DNA from: Ambrosia x helenae
Lineage: Eukaryota > Streptophyta > Magnoliopsida > Asterales > Asteraceae
NCBI GenBank assembly: GCA_030844895.1
Contig: CM061227.1
Span: 75,442,575 to 75,506,574, forward strand
Direction: 5' to 3'
DNA: 64,000 bases
Shown: positions 31,563-41,965 of the stretch, piece after piece
How the letters are laid out: each line of letters begins with the position of its first letter
Numbering within the stretch: the stretch's first letter is position 1
The notes under the pieces: generated by a model
Seen by the model: only the letters and a program-made list of their open reading frames with translations
Databases searched by the model: none
What the model was told of the DNA's origin: nothing
Position numbers and translations under genes: made by a program

Positions 31563-33623
31563 ATGCATACTAGGGGCTCTCACGAGTCATCACCACTTTT
31601 GTTTGATCCGGAGATTGAAAAAACACAGAGAAAGAACCGAGTTTTAATTCGAAGAAACAAAGTCATTGATTCACCTACTTCACCGTTCACCCCAAGAAAC
31701 ATAATGCAAGACCCTCACATACCAACAACGGGTCAAACGATCTCACCATTCATGCCTACTTCTTCACATATTTCACCCAACACCACATTACCTAACTTGT
31801 CCACTAATCCTGAAACACCAAGCCATACCACCCAACCGAGTTCCACCCAATTTGATCCAAACCTTAACTTTAATCCATCATGTACCATTCCACCATTTTC
31901 CCATTTTTTTCCAACTACGGGTCAATCATCTTCTACCATTCCACACCCACAAGGACAAGGTTCAACAATTGTCCACACCACATCTTCTTATCAACCACCT
32001 AATCAATCGGGTTTTTACCATTCATCTTTTCAAGGTGGTCTAAATTCAAGATTTCAAAGAGATGTGTATGACGAGGGGTATGATGATGAGGAGTTTAGTG
32101 GGTACAATGAAGAGGGTTATTACTATGGAGGAGAAGGTGCATATGTGGGTTCGCAAGCTCAAACGGGTCAAGCAAGTCAACCACTTTTACAATATCAAGA
32201 CCCGTCAAGACTACCGGTTGGTGTGCAACATGTTAGACCACAAGGATTGCAGTTTCAGCATCCCACGCCACTCAATCAAATGCGGCCTCCAAATATGCAA
32301 GCTCAACATCAAAGGCCAAATCACCAACAACAACCTATGCATCCGAATCAACATCAACAACAATTTGCACCACAAGGTGCAATGCAAGGGCAAATGGGTC
32401 AACCAAGAGCGCCATTGGGAGCACCTAGAAGACTCCACCGTGATGTTGTACGGGGAATTGAGGCACATTTTCGACCTATCATCACTAATAATCCATCACC
32501 CATAGTGATTCCACAAAATACAAATGGAAGAACTTTTGAAGTTAGAACAACCGCACTTCAAAGTTTACCAAAATTCAAGGGGCTAGCAACGGAAGAGCCT
32601 TATTTTCATTTGGAAACTTATGATTCAATTTGCAACACTATTGGGGGCCAAGGATTTACTCCGGATGATGTCAAGTTGGTACTTTTTCAATTCTCATTGG
32701 AAGATAAAGCAAAGAGATGGTTTCACACTCTACCATCCGCATCAATTTTCACATGGGCCGATATGCAACAAATCTTTTTGGATGAATTCTATAGTTCGCA
32801 AAAGACCAATGATGCAAGGAGGGGGTTGAGAAGCTTTCAACAACAGTCGAGAGAGATGTTCCATGAAGCATTTGAGAGGTTTAACATGATGCTAAGAAAT
32901 TGCCCTCACCATGGTATCCAACTATGGGAATTGCTAAATGCTTTTCATGAAGGTTTGACATCGGAGGATGCACGGGATCTTATGTCCATCACAAATGGTA
33001 CTTTTGGTACAAATTTTGAACAAGATGATTGGGCATATTTAGAGCAAATGGCGGTGACTTCAAAAAGGAAGGCCCAATCTTCAAGAAGGGCAAGACATGT
33101 GATTCAAAGACCACATGTACATGCGGTTGAGGGAGGTAATGTGCAAAATAATAATCAATTGTATAATGTTTGCAGCACTTGTCAAGAGATAGGTCACACG
33201 GCAGAGGTTTGTGGAGTGGGTGTGCAAGAAGCACCAAGTGAAGAAGTGAATGCTATTCAAGGGGGTGGGAGAAACTATGACATGAACTCCAACACTTATC
33301 ACCCCGGGTTACGAAATCATCCCAACTTTAGATATGGGAATGCTTCTAATCAAGCCAACCCGAATTTTCAAGCTGCTCAAGGTAACTTTGTGCCTCGTCA
33401 ACAATACAACCAAGGGAATTATAGAGGCGGATACAATAGTGGCTATCAAGGGCAAGCTCAAACTGGACAACGAAATTCGGGTCATGATTCGTCAAGCGGA
33501 AATGAGGTCATGGAGATGCTTAAAGCTATGCAACAAGATATGCAAAGGCGAAACCAACTTGATGAAGCACGAATACAAAAGGATGAAGTTCGTGATAAAA
33601 GCATTCAAGCATTAACAACTTAA
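31563..33623 (+). CDS. gag: D Gag
   Basis: I take the ATG at 31563 as the start (MHTRGSHESSPLLFDPE), in a position and style usual for Athila Gag; the frame is open a little further upstream. A Pro/Gln/Asn-rich N-terminal half of about 270 residues is followed by the retrotransposon Gag domain (FEVRTTALQSLPKFKGL, then DKAKRWFHTLPSASIFTWADM) and a CX2CX4HX4C knuckle, CSTCQEIGHTAEVC, near residue 537. It builds the particle and binds RNA. The TAA at 33621-33623 is followed in the same frame by MGQLATDVAELKKG, which in relatives is continuous with Gag, so a Gln codon has probably become a stop. Confidence 0.88.
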   Translation: MHTRGSHESSPLLFDPEIEKTQRKNRVLIRRNKVIDSPTSPFTPRNIMQDPHIPTTGQTISPFMPTSSHISPNTTLPNLSTNPETPSHTTQPSSTQFDPNLNFNPSCTIPPFSHFFPTTGQSSSTIPHPQGQGSTIVHTTSSYQPPNQSGFYHSSFQGGLNSRFQRDVYDEGYDDEEFSGYNEEGYYYGGEGAYVGSQAQTGQASQPLLQYQDPSRLPVGVQHVRPQGLQFQHPTPLNQMRPPNMQAQHQRPNHQQQPMHPNQHQQQFAPQGAMQGQMGQPRAPLGAPRRLHRDVVRGIEAHFRPIITNNPSPIVIPQNTNGRTFEVRTTALQSLPKFKGLATEEPYFHLETYDSICNTIGGQGFTPDDVKLVLFQFSLEDKAKRWFHTLPSASIFTWADMQQIFLDEFYSSQKTNDARRGLRSFQQQSREMFHEAFERFNMMLRNCPHHGIQLWELLNAFHEGLTSEDARDLMSITNGTFGTNFEQDDWAYLEQMAVTSKRKAQSSRRARHVIQRPHVHAVEGGNVQNNNQLYNVCSTCQEIGHTAEVCGVGVQEAPSEEVNAIQGGGRNYDMNSNTYHPGLRNHPNFRYGNASNQANPNFQAAQGNFVPRQQYNQGNYRGGYNSGYQGQAQTGQRNSGHDSSSGNEVMEMLKAMQQDMQRRNQLDEARIQKDEVRDKSIQALTT

Positions 33624-36308
33624 ATGGGTCAATTGGCAACTGATGTGGCGGAGTTGAAGAAAGGTAAAGGCAAACTTCCGAGCGATACGCAGGTAAATCC
33701 GTCACATGGCTCGTCACGAGGTAACAATGTTAATGTTAATCATGTAAGTGAATTAAGAAGTGGGAAAGAATTTAAAGCGGACTTGTCACCAAGTTTTATC
33801 GAGGGGGTGGTTGAAGATGTCACGGGTGAGGAAAGTGACAATGATGAGGTTTCACCGGTTTTACAAAAAGAATTAAATGTTAAAAAACCGGAAGTGAGTG
33901 AGATTGAGAAAACTGAAAATGAGCCGAATCAAGTTCCATTTCCATCGGCTCTACTTGACCCGGGTAAGAAAAATTTTATTGCATCAAGAGGTCCCCAAAA
34001 AGAAGAAATGTGGGACATGTTTAAACAAGTAAAAATAAATCTTCCTTTACTTGATGCAATAAAACAAGTACCCGCATACGCTAAATTTTTGAAAGAATTG
34101 TGTTCGCAAAAGAGGCAACAAAAGAAAAAAATGCCTAAGCGGGTAAATGTTACGGGTCAAGTGAGTGCAGTTTTGAACGGGGAGCTTCCTCCTAAGCTTC
34201 AAGATCCGGGCACGCCATTAATAAACATTCAAGTTGGAAATTTTCAAATGGCAAAGGCGTTGCTAGATCTTGGAGCCGGGGTGAGTATTTTACCGGGTGG
34301 GTTGTATGATCAATATGACTTTGGTCCATTAGCTAGGGTGGAGACAACGGTTGTTTTAGCCGATTTGTCCCATAAGTTACCCCGGGGGATGGTTCAAAAT
34401 GTCATTGTAAAAATTGATGAATTTTATTACCCGGTTGACTTTTTGGTATTAGATTATTCATCCGCCGAGTCAACACAACAACAAAATGTCATATTGGGTC
34501 GACCATTTTTAAACACCGCACATGCGGTAATTGATTGTAGATTTGGCACGGTTGACATGACATTTGGAAACCGGAAAATGCGTTTAAATGTTTTTACTAA
34601 CAATACTAATGATTCCGGTGTTGAAGAATGTTTTATGGCAGATGTCATTGAGGGATGCAATCCATGTGAGTATGAGAAAGATGGAATGGAACTGTGTGCT
34701 TGTAATTTTTCTGAACAGGTACATGCTTTTGATTTGGAGAATGAAGAAGAAAAGCAAGATGTGCTAGCCTTGAAGGAGGGTCGACCACCATGGTCCCACC
34801 AGTTTGATAGTTTGCCAGTGGAGATTGATTCGGGCACCAAACCCTCATTAGAAGTGCCACCAAAGTTGGAGCTGAAAGACTTGCCAAGCCATTTGAAGTA
34901 TGCTTTTCTAGGGGATAATGACACATTACCGGTCATTATTGCCTCTAATTTGGAGATGGCTCAAGAGCAAGCTTTGTTGGAAGTGTTGAAGGAGAACAAG
35001 GGGGCTATTGGGTGGACGATTGCCGATCTCAAAGGAATTAGTCCATCCATTGTGATGCACAAGATTATCACCAATGACGATGCAAAGCCCACAAGAGAAG
35101 CGCAAAGACGGTTGAATCCTAACTTAAGGGATGTAGTTAAAAAGGAGGTAATTAAGTGGTTAGATGCGGGAATTATTTATCCAATTTCGGATAGCTCTTG
35201 GGTAAGTCCTACTCAAGTGGTACCTAAGAAGTCCGGCATTCAAGTAGTCAAAGATGAAAGTGGTGAACAAATGGCCACTCGACCCGTAACCGGGTGGCGA
35301 GTGTGTATTGACTATCGCAAATTAAATGCCGCCACTTCTAAGGATCATTTCCCACTTCCTTTTATTGACCAAATTATTGAAAAATTATCGGGTCAAAAAT
35401 ACTATTGCTTTTTAGATGGGTATTCGGGGTACAACCAAATTGCAATTCACCCGGATGACCAACACAAGACCACCTTCACTTGTCCCTATGGTACTTTTGC
35501 CTTTAGGCGGATGCCATTTGGATTGTGTAACGCTCCGGCAACTTTTCAACGATGTATGATGAGTATTTTCTCGGACATGGTTGGAGAGTCGCTTGAAGTG
35601 TTTATGGATGATTTCTCAATATTTGGCACTAGTTTTGAATCTTATCTCAACGAGTTACAAAAAGTTTTAAAAAGATGTGTTGAGAAGAATTTAGTGCTTA
35701 GTTGGGAGAAAAGCCATTTCATGGTGCAAGAGGGAATTGTGTTGGGTCATGTGATTTCGGAGAGAGGTATAGAGGTGGATAAGGCAAAAATCCGGGTTAT
35801 TTCATCATTGCCACCACCAAAGAATGTGAAAGGGGTAAGGTCATTTTTGGGACACGCGGGCTTTTATAGACGGTTTATTAAAGGTTTTAGTGTCATTACC
35901 AAACCTTTATGTAATTTGCTTTTGAAAGATGTTCCATTTGATTTTACTAATGAATGTTTGCAAGCTTTCACTGTTTTGAAGGAACACTTGGTCAAGACTC
36001 CTATTTTGCAACCACCGGATTGGTCGAAGCCATTCGAGATAATGTGTGATGCAAGTGACACTACAATTGGAGCAGTTTTGGGCCAACGAGTTGACAAGAA
36101 GCCGGTGGTAATTTACTATGCGAGCAAAACTTTGTCCGAAGCGCAACTGAATTACACCACAACCGAAAAAGAACTATTAGCGGTGGTGTATGCTTTGGAC
36201 AAGTTTCGTTCGTATATTTGGGGGAGCAAGGTGGTGGTATATTCGAACCATAGTGCGGTTCGATATTTGATGGAGAAGAAAGACGCCAAACCAAGATTGA
36301 TTAGATAG
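33624..36308 (+). CDS. pol: D Pol part 1: protease, reverse transcriptase, RNase H
   Basis: Continuous in frame with gag. Protease: ALLDLGAGVSILPGG with the active Asp at 34266-34268. RT: DYRKLNAATSKDHFPLPFID, then FMDD at 35601-35612 as in Athila. RNase H: FEIMCDASDTTIGAVLGQ and TEKELLAVV; the usual Asp in the next motif is Asn (YSNHSAV), which probably harms activity. TAG at 36306-36308 sits where the family has Trp after PRLIR. Confidence 0.92.
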   Translation: MGQLATDVAELKKGKGKLPSDTQVNPSHGSSRGNNVNVNHVSELRSGKEFKADLSPSFIEGVVEDVTGEESDNDEVSPVLQKELNVKKPEVSEIEKTENEPNQVPFPSALLDPGKKNFIASRGPQKEEMWDMFKQVKINLPLLDAIKQVPAYAKFLKELCSQKRQQKKKMPKRVNVTGQVSAVLNGELPPKLQDPGTPLINIQVGNFQMAKALLDLGAGVSILPGGLYDQYDFGPLARVETTVVLADLSHKLPRGMVQNVIVKIDEFYYPVDFLVLDYSSAESTQQQNVILGRPFLNTAHAVIDCRFGTVDMTFGNRKMRLNVFTNNTNDSGVEECFMADVIEGCNPCEYEKDGMELCACNFSEQVHAFDLENEEEKQDVLALKEGRPPWSHQFDSLPVEIDSGTKPSLEVPPKLELKDLPSHLKYAFLGDNDTLPVIIASNLEMAQEQALLEVLKENKGAIGWTIADLKGISPSIVMHKIITNDDAKPTREAQRRLNPNLRDVVKKEVIKWLDAGIIYPISDSSWVSPTQVVPKKSGIQVVKDESGEQMATRPVTGWRVCIDYRKLNAATSKDHFPLPFIDQIIEKLSGQKYYCFLDGYSGYNQIAIHPDDQHKTTFTCPYGTFAFRRMPFGLCNAPATFQRCMMSIFSDMVGESLEVFMDDFSIFGTSFESYLNELQKVLKRCVEKNLVLSWEKSHFMVQEGIVLGHVISERGIEVDKAKIRVISSLPPPKNVKGVRSFLGHAGFYRRFIKGFSVITKPLCNLLLKDVPFDFTNECLQAFTVLKEHLVKTPILQPPDWSKPFEIMCDASDTTIGAVLGQRVDKKPVVIYYASKTLSEAQLNYTTTEKELLAVVYALDKFRSYIWGSKVVVYSNHSAVRYLMEKKDAKPRLIR

Positions 36309-37784
36309 GTTTTGTTGCTCCAAGAGTTTGATTTGGAGATTCGGGATAAAAAAGGAAGCGAAAATGTTGTAGCGGATCACTTGTCTCGAATTCCGATGGA
36401 AGGGAGTGACGATATGACTGAAATAAATGAAAGATTTCCGGATGAGCAACTTTTAGCCGTATCAACCCAAGCCGCACCGTGGTATGCTCATTATGTTAAT
36501 TATTTGGCCACAGGTGCTATTCCGGATCATTGGACCAAGAAACGACGACAACAATTCATGGTCCAAGTGAAACAATATATTTGGGATGAACCGGATCTTT
36601 TCAAGATTGGACCCGACCAAGTGATTTGAAGATGTGTCCCCGAGGCGGAAGTTAAAGAAATTTTGACACATGCTCATTCTTCCGCTTGTGGTGGGCATTT
36701 TAGTGGACATAAAACTGGCTACCGGGTGCTTTCATGTGGGTTTTATTGGCCTACAATTTTTAAGGATGCTTGCAAGTTCGCCCGAAATTGCTTAAATTGT
36801 CAAAGGTTGGGGAGCATATCAAAAAGGGATGAGATGCCAATGCAACCGATCTTGGTTGTGGAAATATTTGATGTTTGGGGCATCGACTTTATGGGGCCGT
36901 TTCCTAATTCAAACGGGTTTTTGTATATTTTAGTGGCGGTGGATTATGTCTCAAAGTGGATTGAAGCAGTTGCTACAAGGACAAATGACCATTCGGTTGT
37001 TTGTAAATTTGTTCAATCCAATATTTTTGCCCGGTTTGGTGTGCCTAGAGTGATTATAAGCGATGGTGGTTCACATTTCAAAAATTTTAATTTTGGGAAG
37101 CTATTGAAGAGATATGGTGTGAACCACAGGATTGCTACACCGTACCATCCACAAACAAGTGGACAAGTTGAAGTGTCCAACCGTCAAATAAAGGAGATTC
37201 TAATGAAGACGGTAAGAGTTGATAGAAAGGATTGGTCGGGGAAATTGGATGATGCTTTGTGGGCATACCGAACGGCCTACAAAACTCCTATTGGTACAAC
37301 ACCTTATCGGATGGTATATGGAAAGGGTTGTCATTTGCCAATGGAGTTAACGCATCGAGCGCATTGGGCAGTAACGACGGTGAATGCGGATTATGATGAG
37401 GCGGGCAAAACGAGGAAATTACAACTGAGTGAGATTGAGGAAATTAGAGATGAGGCATATGAATGTGCATCGGCTTATAAAGACAAACTCAAGAAAGTTC
37501 ATGATGCCAAGTTGAGAAAGAAAACCTTTGAAGTGGGTCAAAAGGTTTGGTTGTACAACTCAAGACTCAAGATGTTCGCGGGAAAGTTGAAGAGTAAATG
37601 GATGGGTCCTTACATAGTTTGCCGGGTTGGTGAGTATGGTGATGTTGAAATTCTGGATGAGAACACTAACAAGCAACAAACGGTAAACGGACACCGCTTG
37701 AAACCGTATTTGGAGGGCAACGATATCAACTACTTGGAGATGGATAAATCGGGCAACATTCTAAGCCCGGTTGAGGAGACATGA
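36309..37784 (+). pseudogene. pol: D Pol part 2: RNase H end and integrase, one more stop
   Basis: Same frame. The RNase H end (LLQEFDLEIRDKKGSENVVADHLSR) is followed by a TGA at 36627-36629, where an Arg codon is expected. From 36663 the integrase is open: the zinc-finger part with HAHSSACGGHFSGHKT and CLNCQR, then the catalytic Asp in WGIDFMGPFPN, Asp in ISDGGSHFKN and Glu in QTSGQVEVSNRQIKEIL, then a C-terminal KSKWMGPYIV motif. Integrase itself looks complete (about 370 residues). Ends TGA at 37782-37784. Confidence 0.9.
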
Positions 37785-38496
37785 TCAAAGAGGCCCAGGT
37801 TTGGTAGTGTAAATAGTTATATTTTTATTTTATTTTATTTTGTTTTATTGCATAATTTCGTTTTTGATCGAAACCCGTGTTCGAAACAAGTGTGGGGACG
37901 TTTCGGTCGCGAACGGTTCTAGCATTATGTTGAGGACGACATGGGATTTTCGAGGGGGTAGGGTAATTTTTGGGTTTGTAAAATTACTAATTTAAAAAAA
38001 AAAAAAATTTTTTGCCAGACCCTACCGTACCCTTACGGCCTAGCCGTAGGGCTACGGTGAACAGATAAAACCATACGGCCCTTTGCCTCTGCCATACGGT
38101 GAGAAAAATGGCCATATTGTCCACCGTAGGGCTACGGCCCAGCCGTACCCTTACGGTAAGGTCAGTTACGAAAAAAAAAATATTTTTTGGTGTACTTGAA
38201 ACAACAAAACGGCCCACACCTCTTTTCTCTTCCATTCTTCTTCCATTCTTCTTCTTCTTTTCTTTAACCTTCAAGAACACCCACAACCTCCAACCCTCAA
38301 ATCTCCATTAAACTTTCAATTCTTCATAAAAATCAACGATTTTTGGGTCCATCTTGGCTAGTTTTTCACCTAGCTTCTGATTTTGAGGAGTAAAGTGGAA
38401 GATAAACACGTTTTTGGGGTCGGATTTCAAACCCTAGAAATCGCAAGTTTAGGGATTTTTCTTGTTTTCTTGTGTTTTAGCATCTTCTAATCTAAG
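37785..38496 (+). promoter_or_regulatory. D region between pol and the env-position ORF, with hairpins and leader-like sequence
   Basis: No gene. A polypurine-like AAGTGTGGGGA lies near 37888. Facing repeats of CCGTACCCTTACGG and CCGTAGGGCTACGG at 38020-38160 repeat the LTR hairpins. From about 38210 the sequence turns CT-rich like a plant 5' leader. This may be a second promoter for the downstream ORF (inference). Confidence 0.5.
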
Positions 38497-38838
38497 GTAT
38501 GTATCCTATTTGTGAATTTTTATGCTACATTGTAAGATTTTTAGGTTTTTGTTTTTACCTAGTTGATACCCACTTGCTTGTTAATGTTATAGTATGTAAA
38601 TAGGTTGTTTGATAATATTGTGGTAGTAGATGTGTTGTTGAGATGGAAAATATGAGTTTTTGGTAATGCTATGATTATAGAGGCGTCATGCCCAAATTTT
38701 GTCAAATCAAAGAGGACTTGTATGATTAATAGTATCTACTACCATAGTAACAAGCAAGTGTGGGGATGTTTGGTCATGTTAGCTAATGGTTTTGTTTTGC
38801 TTGTTTTTGGTTTGTTTGTTTGTTTGTGCCTTGTATAG
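38497..38838 (+). other. Candidate intron before the D env-position ORF
   Basis: Donor AAG followed by GTATGT; acceptor a TTTG-rich tract ending TTGTATAG, three bases before the ATG at 38842. 342 nt, T-rich. A polypurine-like AAGTGTGGGGATG lies inside near 38755. Confidence 0.5.
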
Positions 38839-38841
38839 GAA

Positions 38842-40581
38842 ATGGCACGCACGGGAGAAGCCGCTGGATCAAGCTCGTCTGCTGCAAAGGCTAAGGGAAA
38901 GCAGCCGGCTCAGCAGTACAAAGGAAGAAAGTATGTTCCTCAAAACAATGAATCTGATGTGGAGATGGAGCAAGCACCTCAAGCACCGGAGGCTCCAAGG
39001 CTAGACCCGGCTGAAAAGCCGGAATGGAAAACTGGGCCGTTGAATGCAAAACCAAGAATCTGGCAAGCTACATTATTTCATGATCAACTCAAAAAGCTGT
39101 CAGACAGGCCAGGGGCTTTCATCTATGAAAGGGAGGTGAGCAGAAAAGATTTCGAGCCATTTGGGGTTTTTGACAGGTTTAAAGCGCTAGGATGGGAAGC
39201 TGCACTTTATTGCTATGATCAAGAAGAAAGAAGGGTATTTTTGGACGAGGTAGAAGAATGGATGGCCACACTACGATGTCCGAGATTTGATTCACCTTCA
39301 AAGATGAAGCTGATTGGTGAGGTAAATGGAATAGAGGTGGAAATGTCTTACGAGACATTACGAAGGCTTGCAAAGTTGGACAGTTTACCGGCGAAGGAAT
39401 ATAAGAATCCGAGCATTGATGAGTTGTTGCTTAATCCGGACAAGCATCCTCGTTGGATGGACATGTTGAGTGATTTATTTTTGCCGGGTACTTATCATGG
39501 AACTTTATATCGAAGAAATATGAAGATAGAGCCTAAACTGTTGCTGAATTTCATCATTTTGAACATATTACCGAGACGCGCTGATAAGGAACAAGTGCGC
39601 TTTTCTGAGGTTCCTATTTTATATGCGTTGATGCACGGTGGACCGAAATTCTCTTTTCGGTACTTGGTTTTGAATCATGTGTGGATATGCAGAAATTCAC
39701 CGGATAGGACAATCATTCCTTACTGTCGAATAATTACTGGATTGTTGAAGCAACAAGGTGCAATCACTGCTGAAGATGAAGGAAGAAAGAGGAAAAAGTT
39801 TAAACCTATTGATCTGGAAATAATGGGTTCTGGTTGGGTGTATTCTGAATCTGAAAGGTATCACAAATTGAAAAGTGGAGGTCAAAAGTGGAGGATGTTA
39901 AAGAAAGATGCACGGGCACTTTTGCCCGGTGAGGAGGATGACCCCGAAAGTGGAGCTGAAGCGCCACCAAGTGATGATGAAGAATATGAAGACAATCCGG
40001 CGGGTGGACATTTGGATATTGGCCAAGGGAGTTCGAGTGGATACCATGGTGGAGGATTTTATGATTTTACCGAGAGGGCATATGTGGATGGTTGGGCCTT
40101 TGGGGGATCGATGAATGAGGTGATTGAAAGTCAACGCCCCCCAGCCTCGGTGTTTGATACTTGGTCGGGGTCGGAGCGAACATTATTTGATCATCAAACG
40201 ATGATGGGAGCTAGCATGGAGCGAAGAATGCAACAAGGGTTCGATCGTCAAGAATTATGGAACCGTGGACACGCTTACGCTCAGCAAGTGGAGATTAATC
40301 ACAGATACATTGATGATCAGAATAGGAGAATGAATGATGATTGGCATGCGGGGAGGCCCGTAGTTGCAAATCCACCACCGGTGGATTATGGGTCCCTACC
40401 GCCATATGATGGAAGCATCTCCTATCCGACTCCACCAATCCACCATTCCCAATGGGTCAACCCTCAGCAGCAGCAACAACCCACAAATCAAGGAGGAAGC
40501 AGTGATGGAGCATTCGGCTTTGGCGAATGGAATGATTTATTCACTTCGGTGTTCGAGCCACCGCAGCCCCGCTACTATTGA
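38842..40581 (+). CDS. D env-position ORF, function unknown
   Basis: 579 codons, intact. A Ser/Ala/Lys-rich start is followed by a conserved-looking domain from about residue 90 to 330 (FEPFGVFDRFKALGWEAALY, LFLPGTYHGTLYRRNMKIEP, EVPILYALMHGGPKF, FRYLVLNHVWICR), then an acidic stretch and a Gly/Pro/Gln/Tyr-rich tail. I see no signal peptide or clear membrane anchor. In Athila elements the ORF here is often called env-like; the plant-specific retrotransposon domains annotated in this ORF may match but I cannot test it. It is uninterrupted although gag-pol has three stops. Confidence 0.82.
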   Translation: MARTGEAAGSSSSAAKAKGKQPAQQYKGRKYVPQNNESDVEMEQAPQAPEAPRLDPAEKPEWKTGPLNAKPRIWQATLFHDQLKKLSDRPGAFIYEREVSRKDFEPFGVFDRFKALGWEAALYCYDQEERRVFLDEVEEWMATLRCPRFDSPSKMKLIGEVNGIEVEMSYETLRRLAKLDSLPAKEYKNPSIDELLLNPDKHPRWMDMLSDLFLPGTYHGTLYRRNMKIEPKLLLNFIILNILPRRADKEQVRFSEVPILYALMHGGPKFSFRYLVLNHVWICRNSPDRTIIPYCRIITGLLKQQGAITAEDEGRKRKKFKPIDLEIMGSGWVYSESERYHKLKSGGQKWRMLKKDARALLPGEEDDPESGAEAPPSDDEEYEDNPAGGHLDIGQGSSSGYHGGGFYDFTERAYVDGWAFGGSMNEVIESQRPPASVFDTWSGSERTLFDHQTMMGASMERRMQQGFDRQELWNRGHAYAQQVEINHRYIDDQNRRMNDDWHAGRPVVANPPPVDYGSLPPYDGSISYPTPPIHHSQWVNPQQQQQPTNQGGSSDGAFGFGEWNDLFTSVFEPPQPRYY

Positions 40582-41952
40582 TCAGGTCGTGCTTCTTGTA
40601 CATAGTTTTATATTCTGTTTGTTTATACTTGTGTTTTTACCTTGGGTTTTGGGTGGTTGGGTGGTGTATTGAATCATGTAAATTGATGATGAGTTTGGGT
40701 TGTGGAAGTTGGATGTGTGTTTGTGTTTTAAAAAAATGAAAAAATCTAAAAAATTACAAAATAAAAAAATACAAAAAGAAATTTGTGGTTTTGGTGTACG
40801 AGCGTTTCTTTCCAAAGCCATGCATTGGGACAATGCATCCCAAGTGTGGGGATGGGAGGAAAATTTTGGAGATTTTAAAAAAAAAAATTGAGGTCAAGTG
40901 CAATGTTGTAAAAATTGGAACACCTTGATTTAACCCCCATTAGACACATCGGCAACCCTTAATACCTGTTTCTTTTTCTTGGTGAGAGTTGAAGCCACAC
41001 ATGTAAATAAATAAATTCTTCTTTTGTGAGAGTGGCAACGGGTGGGGGTGCACTAGAACTTGTGCCTGAATACAGCTTGAATCCTTGATTGAACATGAGT
41101 GTAAAAATGATAAGGGCATTAGGTAGCCTCATCATGTGAGTGCGAGTGTGGGTTTTGGGGGGTTGGACCTCATACATTACAAATATGAGCAAGGTAGCGA
41201 GAGGGGCGGGGGTTTGGACATTTAGTTGCCCATCTTTGAGCCTAAAAGCCTATCGATTGTTAACCCTTTAGCTAGTTCCCTAAATCAATACCCAACTTGA
41301 CCCGGTCTTGTGTGTTTAAATAGAGTGTTAGTGTGTTATTTTAGTATTACAAGTTGAAGTTTTAGTTGAGTGTGTTCGTATGTGTATGTATTTGTGTTTC
41401 TTGATGTATTGAAAAAGAAAAAGAAAGAAAAAAAGGAAAAGAAAAAAAGAGGAAGAAGAAATTGAGAAAATTGATGTATTGAAAAAAAAAGAAATGAGAA
41501 AAAGAAAAAAAAAAACAAAGAAAAGAAAGAGCAAGTTAAGTTAAGTTATGTTTGTGTTTGTATATAGTAGTATTTCTTTGTTCGCGTGTGTTTGTGTTGT
41601 AATAAAAAGACCGGGTAAAGTTTGCGCTACTTATATATACCCTATTCCCTACCTTCACACCTAGCCAAGTTACAACCGTCAAGTCCCTTTGATTTATATT
41701 CATGTTCATGTTAGGATGATTATTGATTTAGGTACAAGCTTATGGTTGTACAACTACCCGTTCGCCTTTTGTGTGTCTAGCGTATTTGTGCTAGAGCTTA
41801 TTTGATACCGAGAGGAGAGATATTGTGAGGGGTGTGTTGATTGGGGTGTTGAGGATGGGTTATTACGAGGATTGCACATTTAACTTGACTTTGAAATGAT
41901 CGCCTATTTGTGGAAAGAAGTGGTAGTAGATTGCTTGGGACAAGCAATGGGT
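40582..41952 (+). other. D 3' untranslated region, no gene
   Basis: 1.37 kb with A-rich stretches and a purine-rich segment near 41400-41530. Another polypurine-like AAGTGTGGGGATG is near 40838. No supported ORF. Confidence 0.75.
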
Positions 41953-41965
41953 AAGTGTGGGGATG
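41953..41965 (+). other. D polypurine tract
   Basis: AAGTGTGGGGATG ends exactly where the 3' LTR starts. Confidence 0.85.

Noticed and set aside
32062..32505. 147-codon plus-strand ORF
   Set aside because: Out-of-frame shadow of the Gln/Asn/Pro-rich D Gag.
41328..41534. Phe-rich minus-strand ORFs resembling a membrane protein
   Set aside because: They come from an A/G-rich low-complexity run near 41400-41530.
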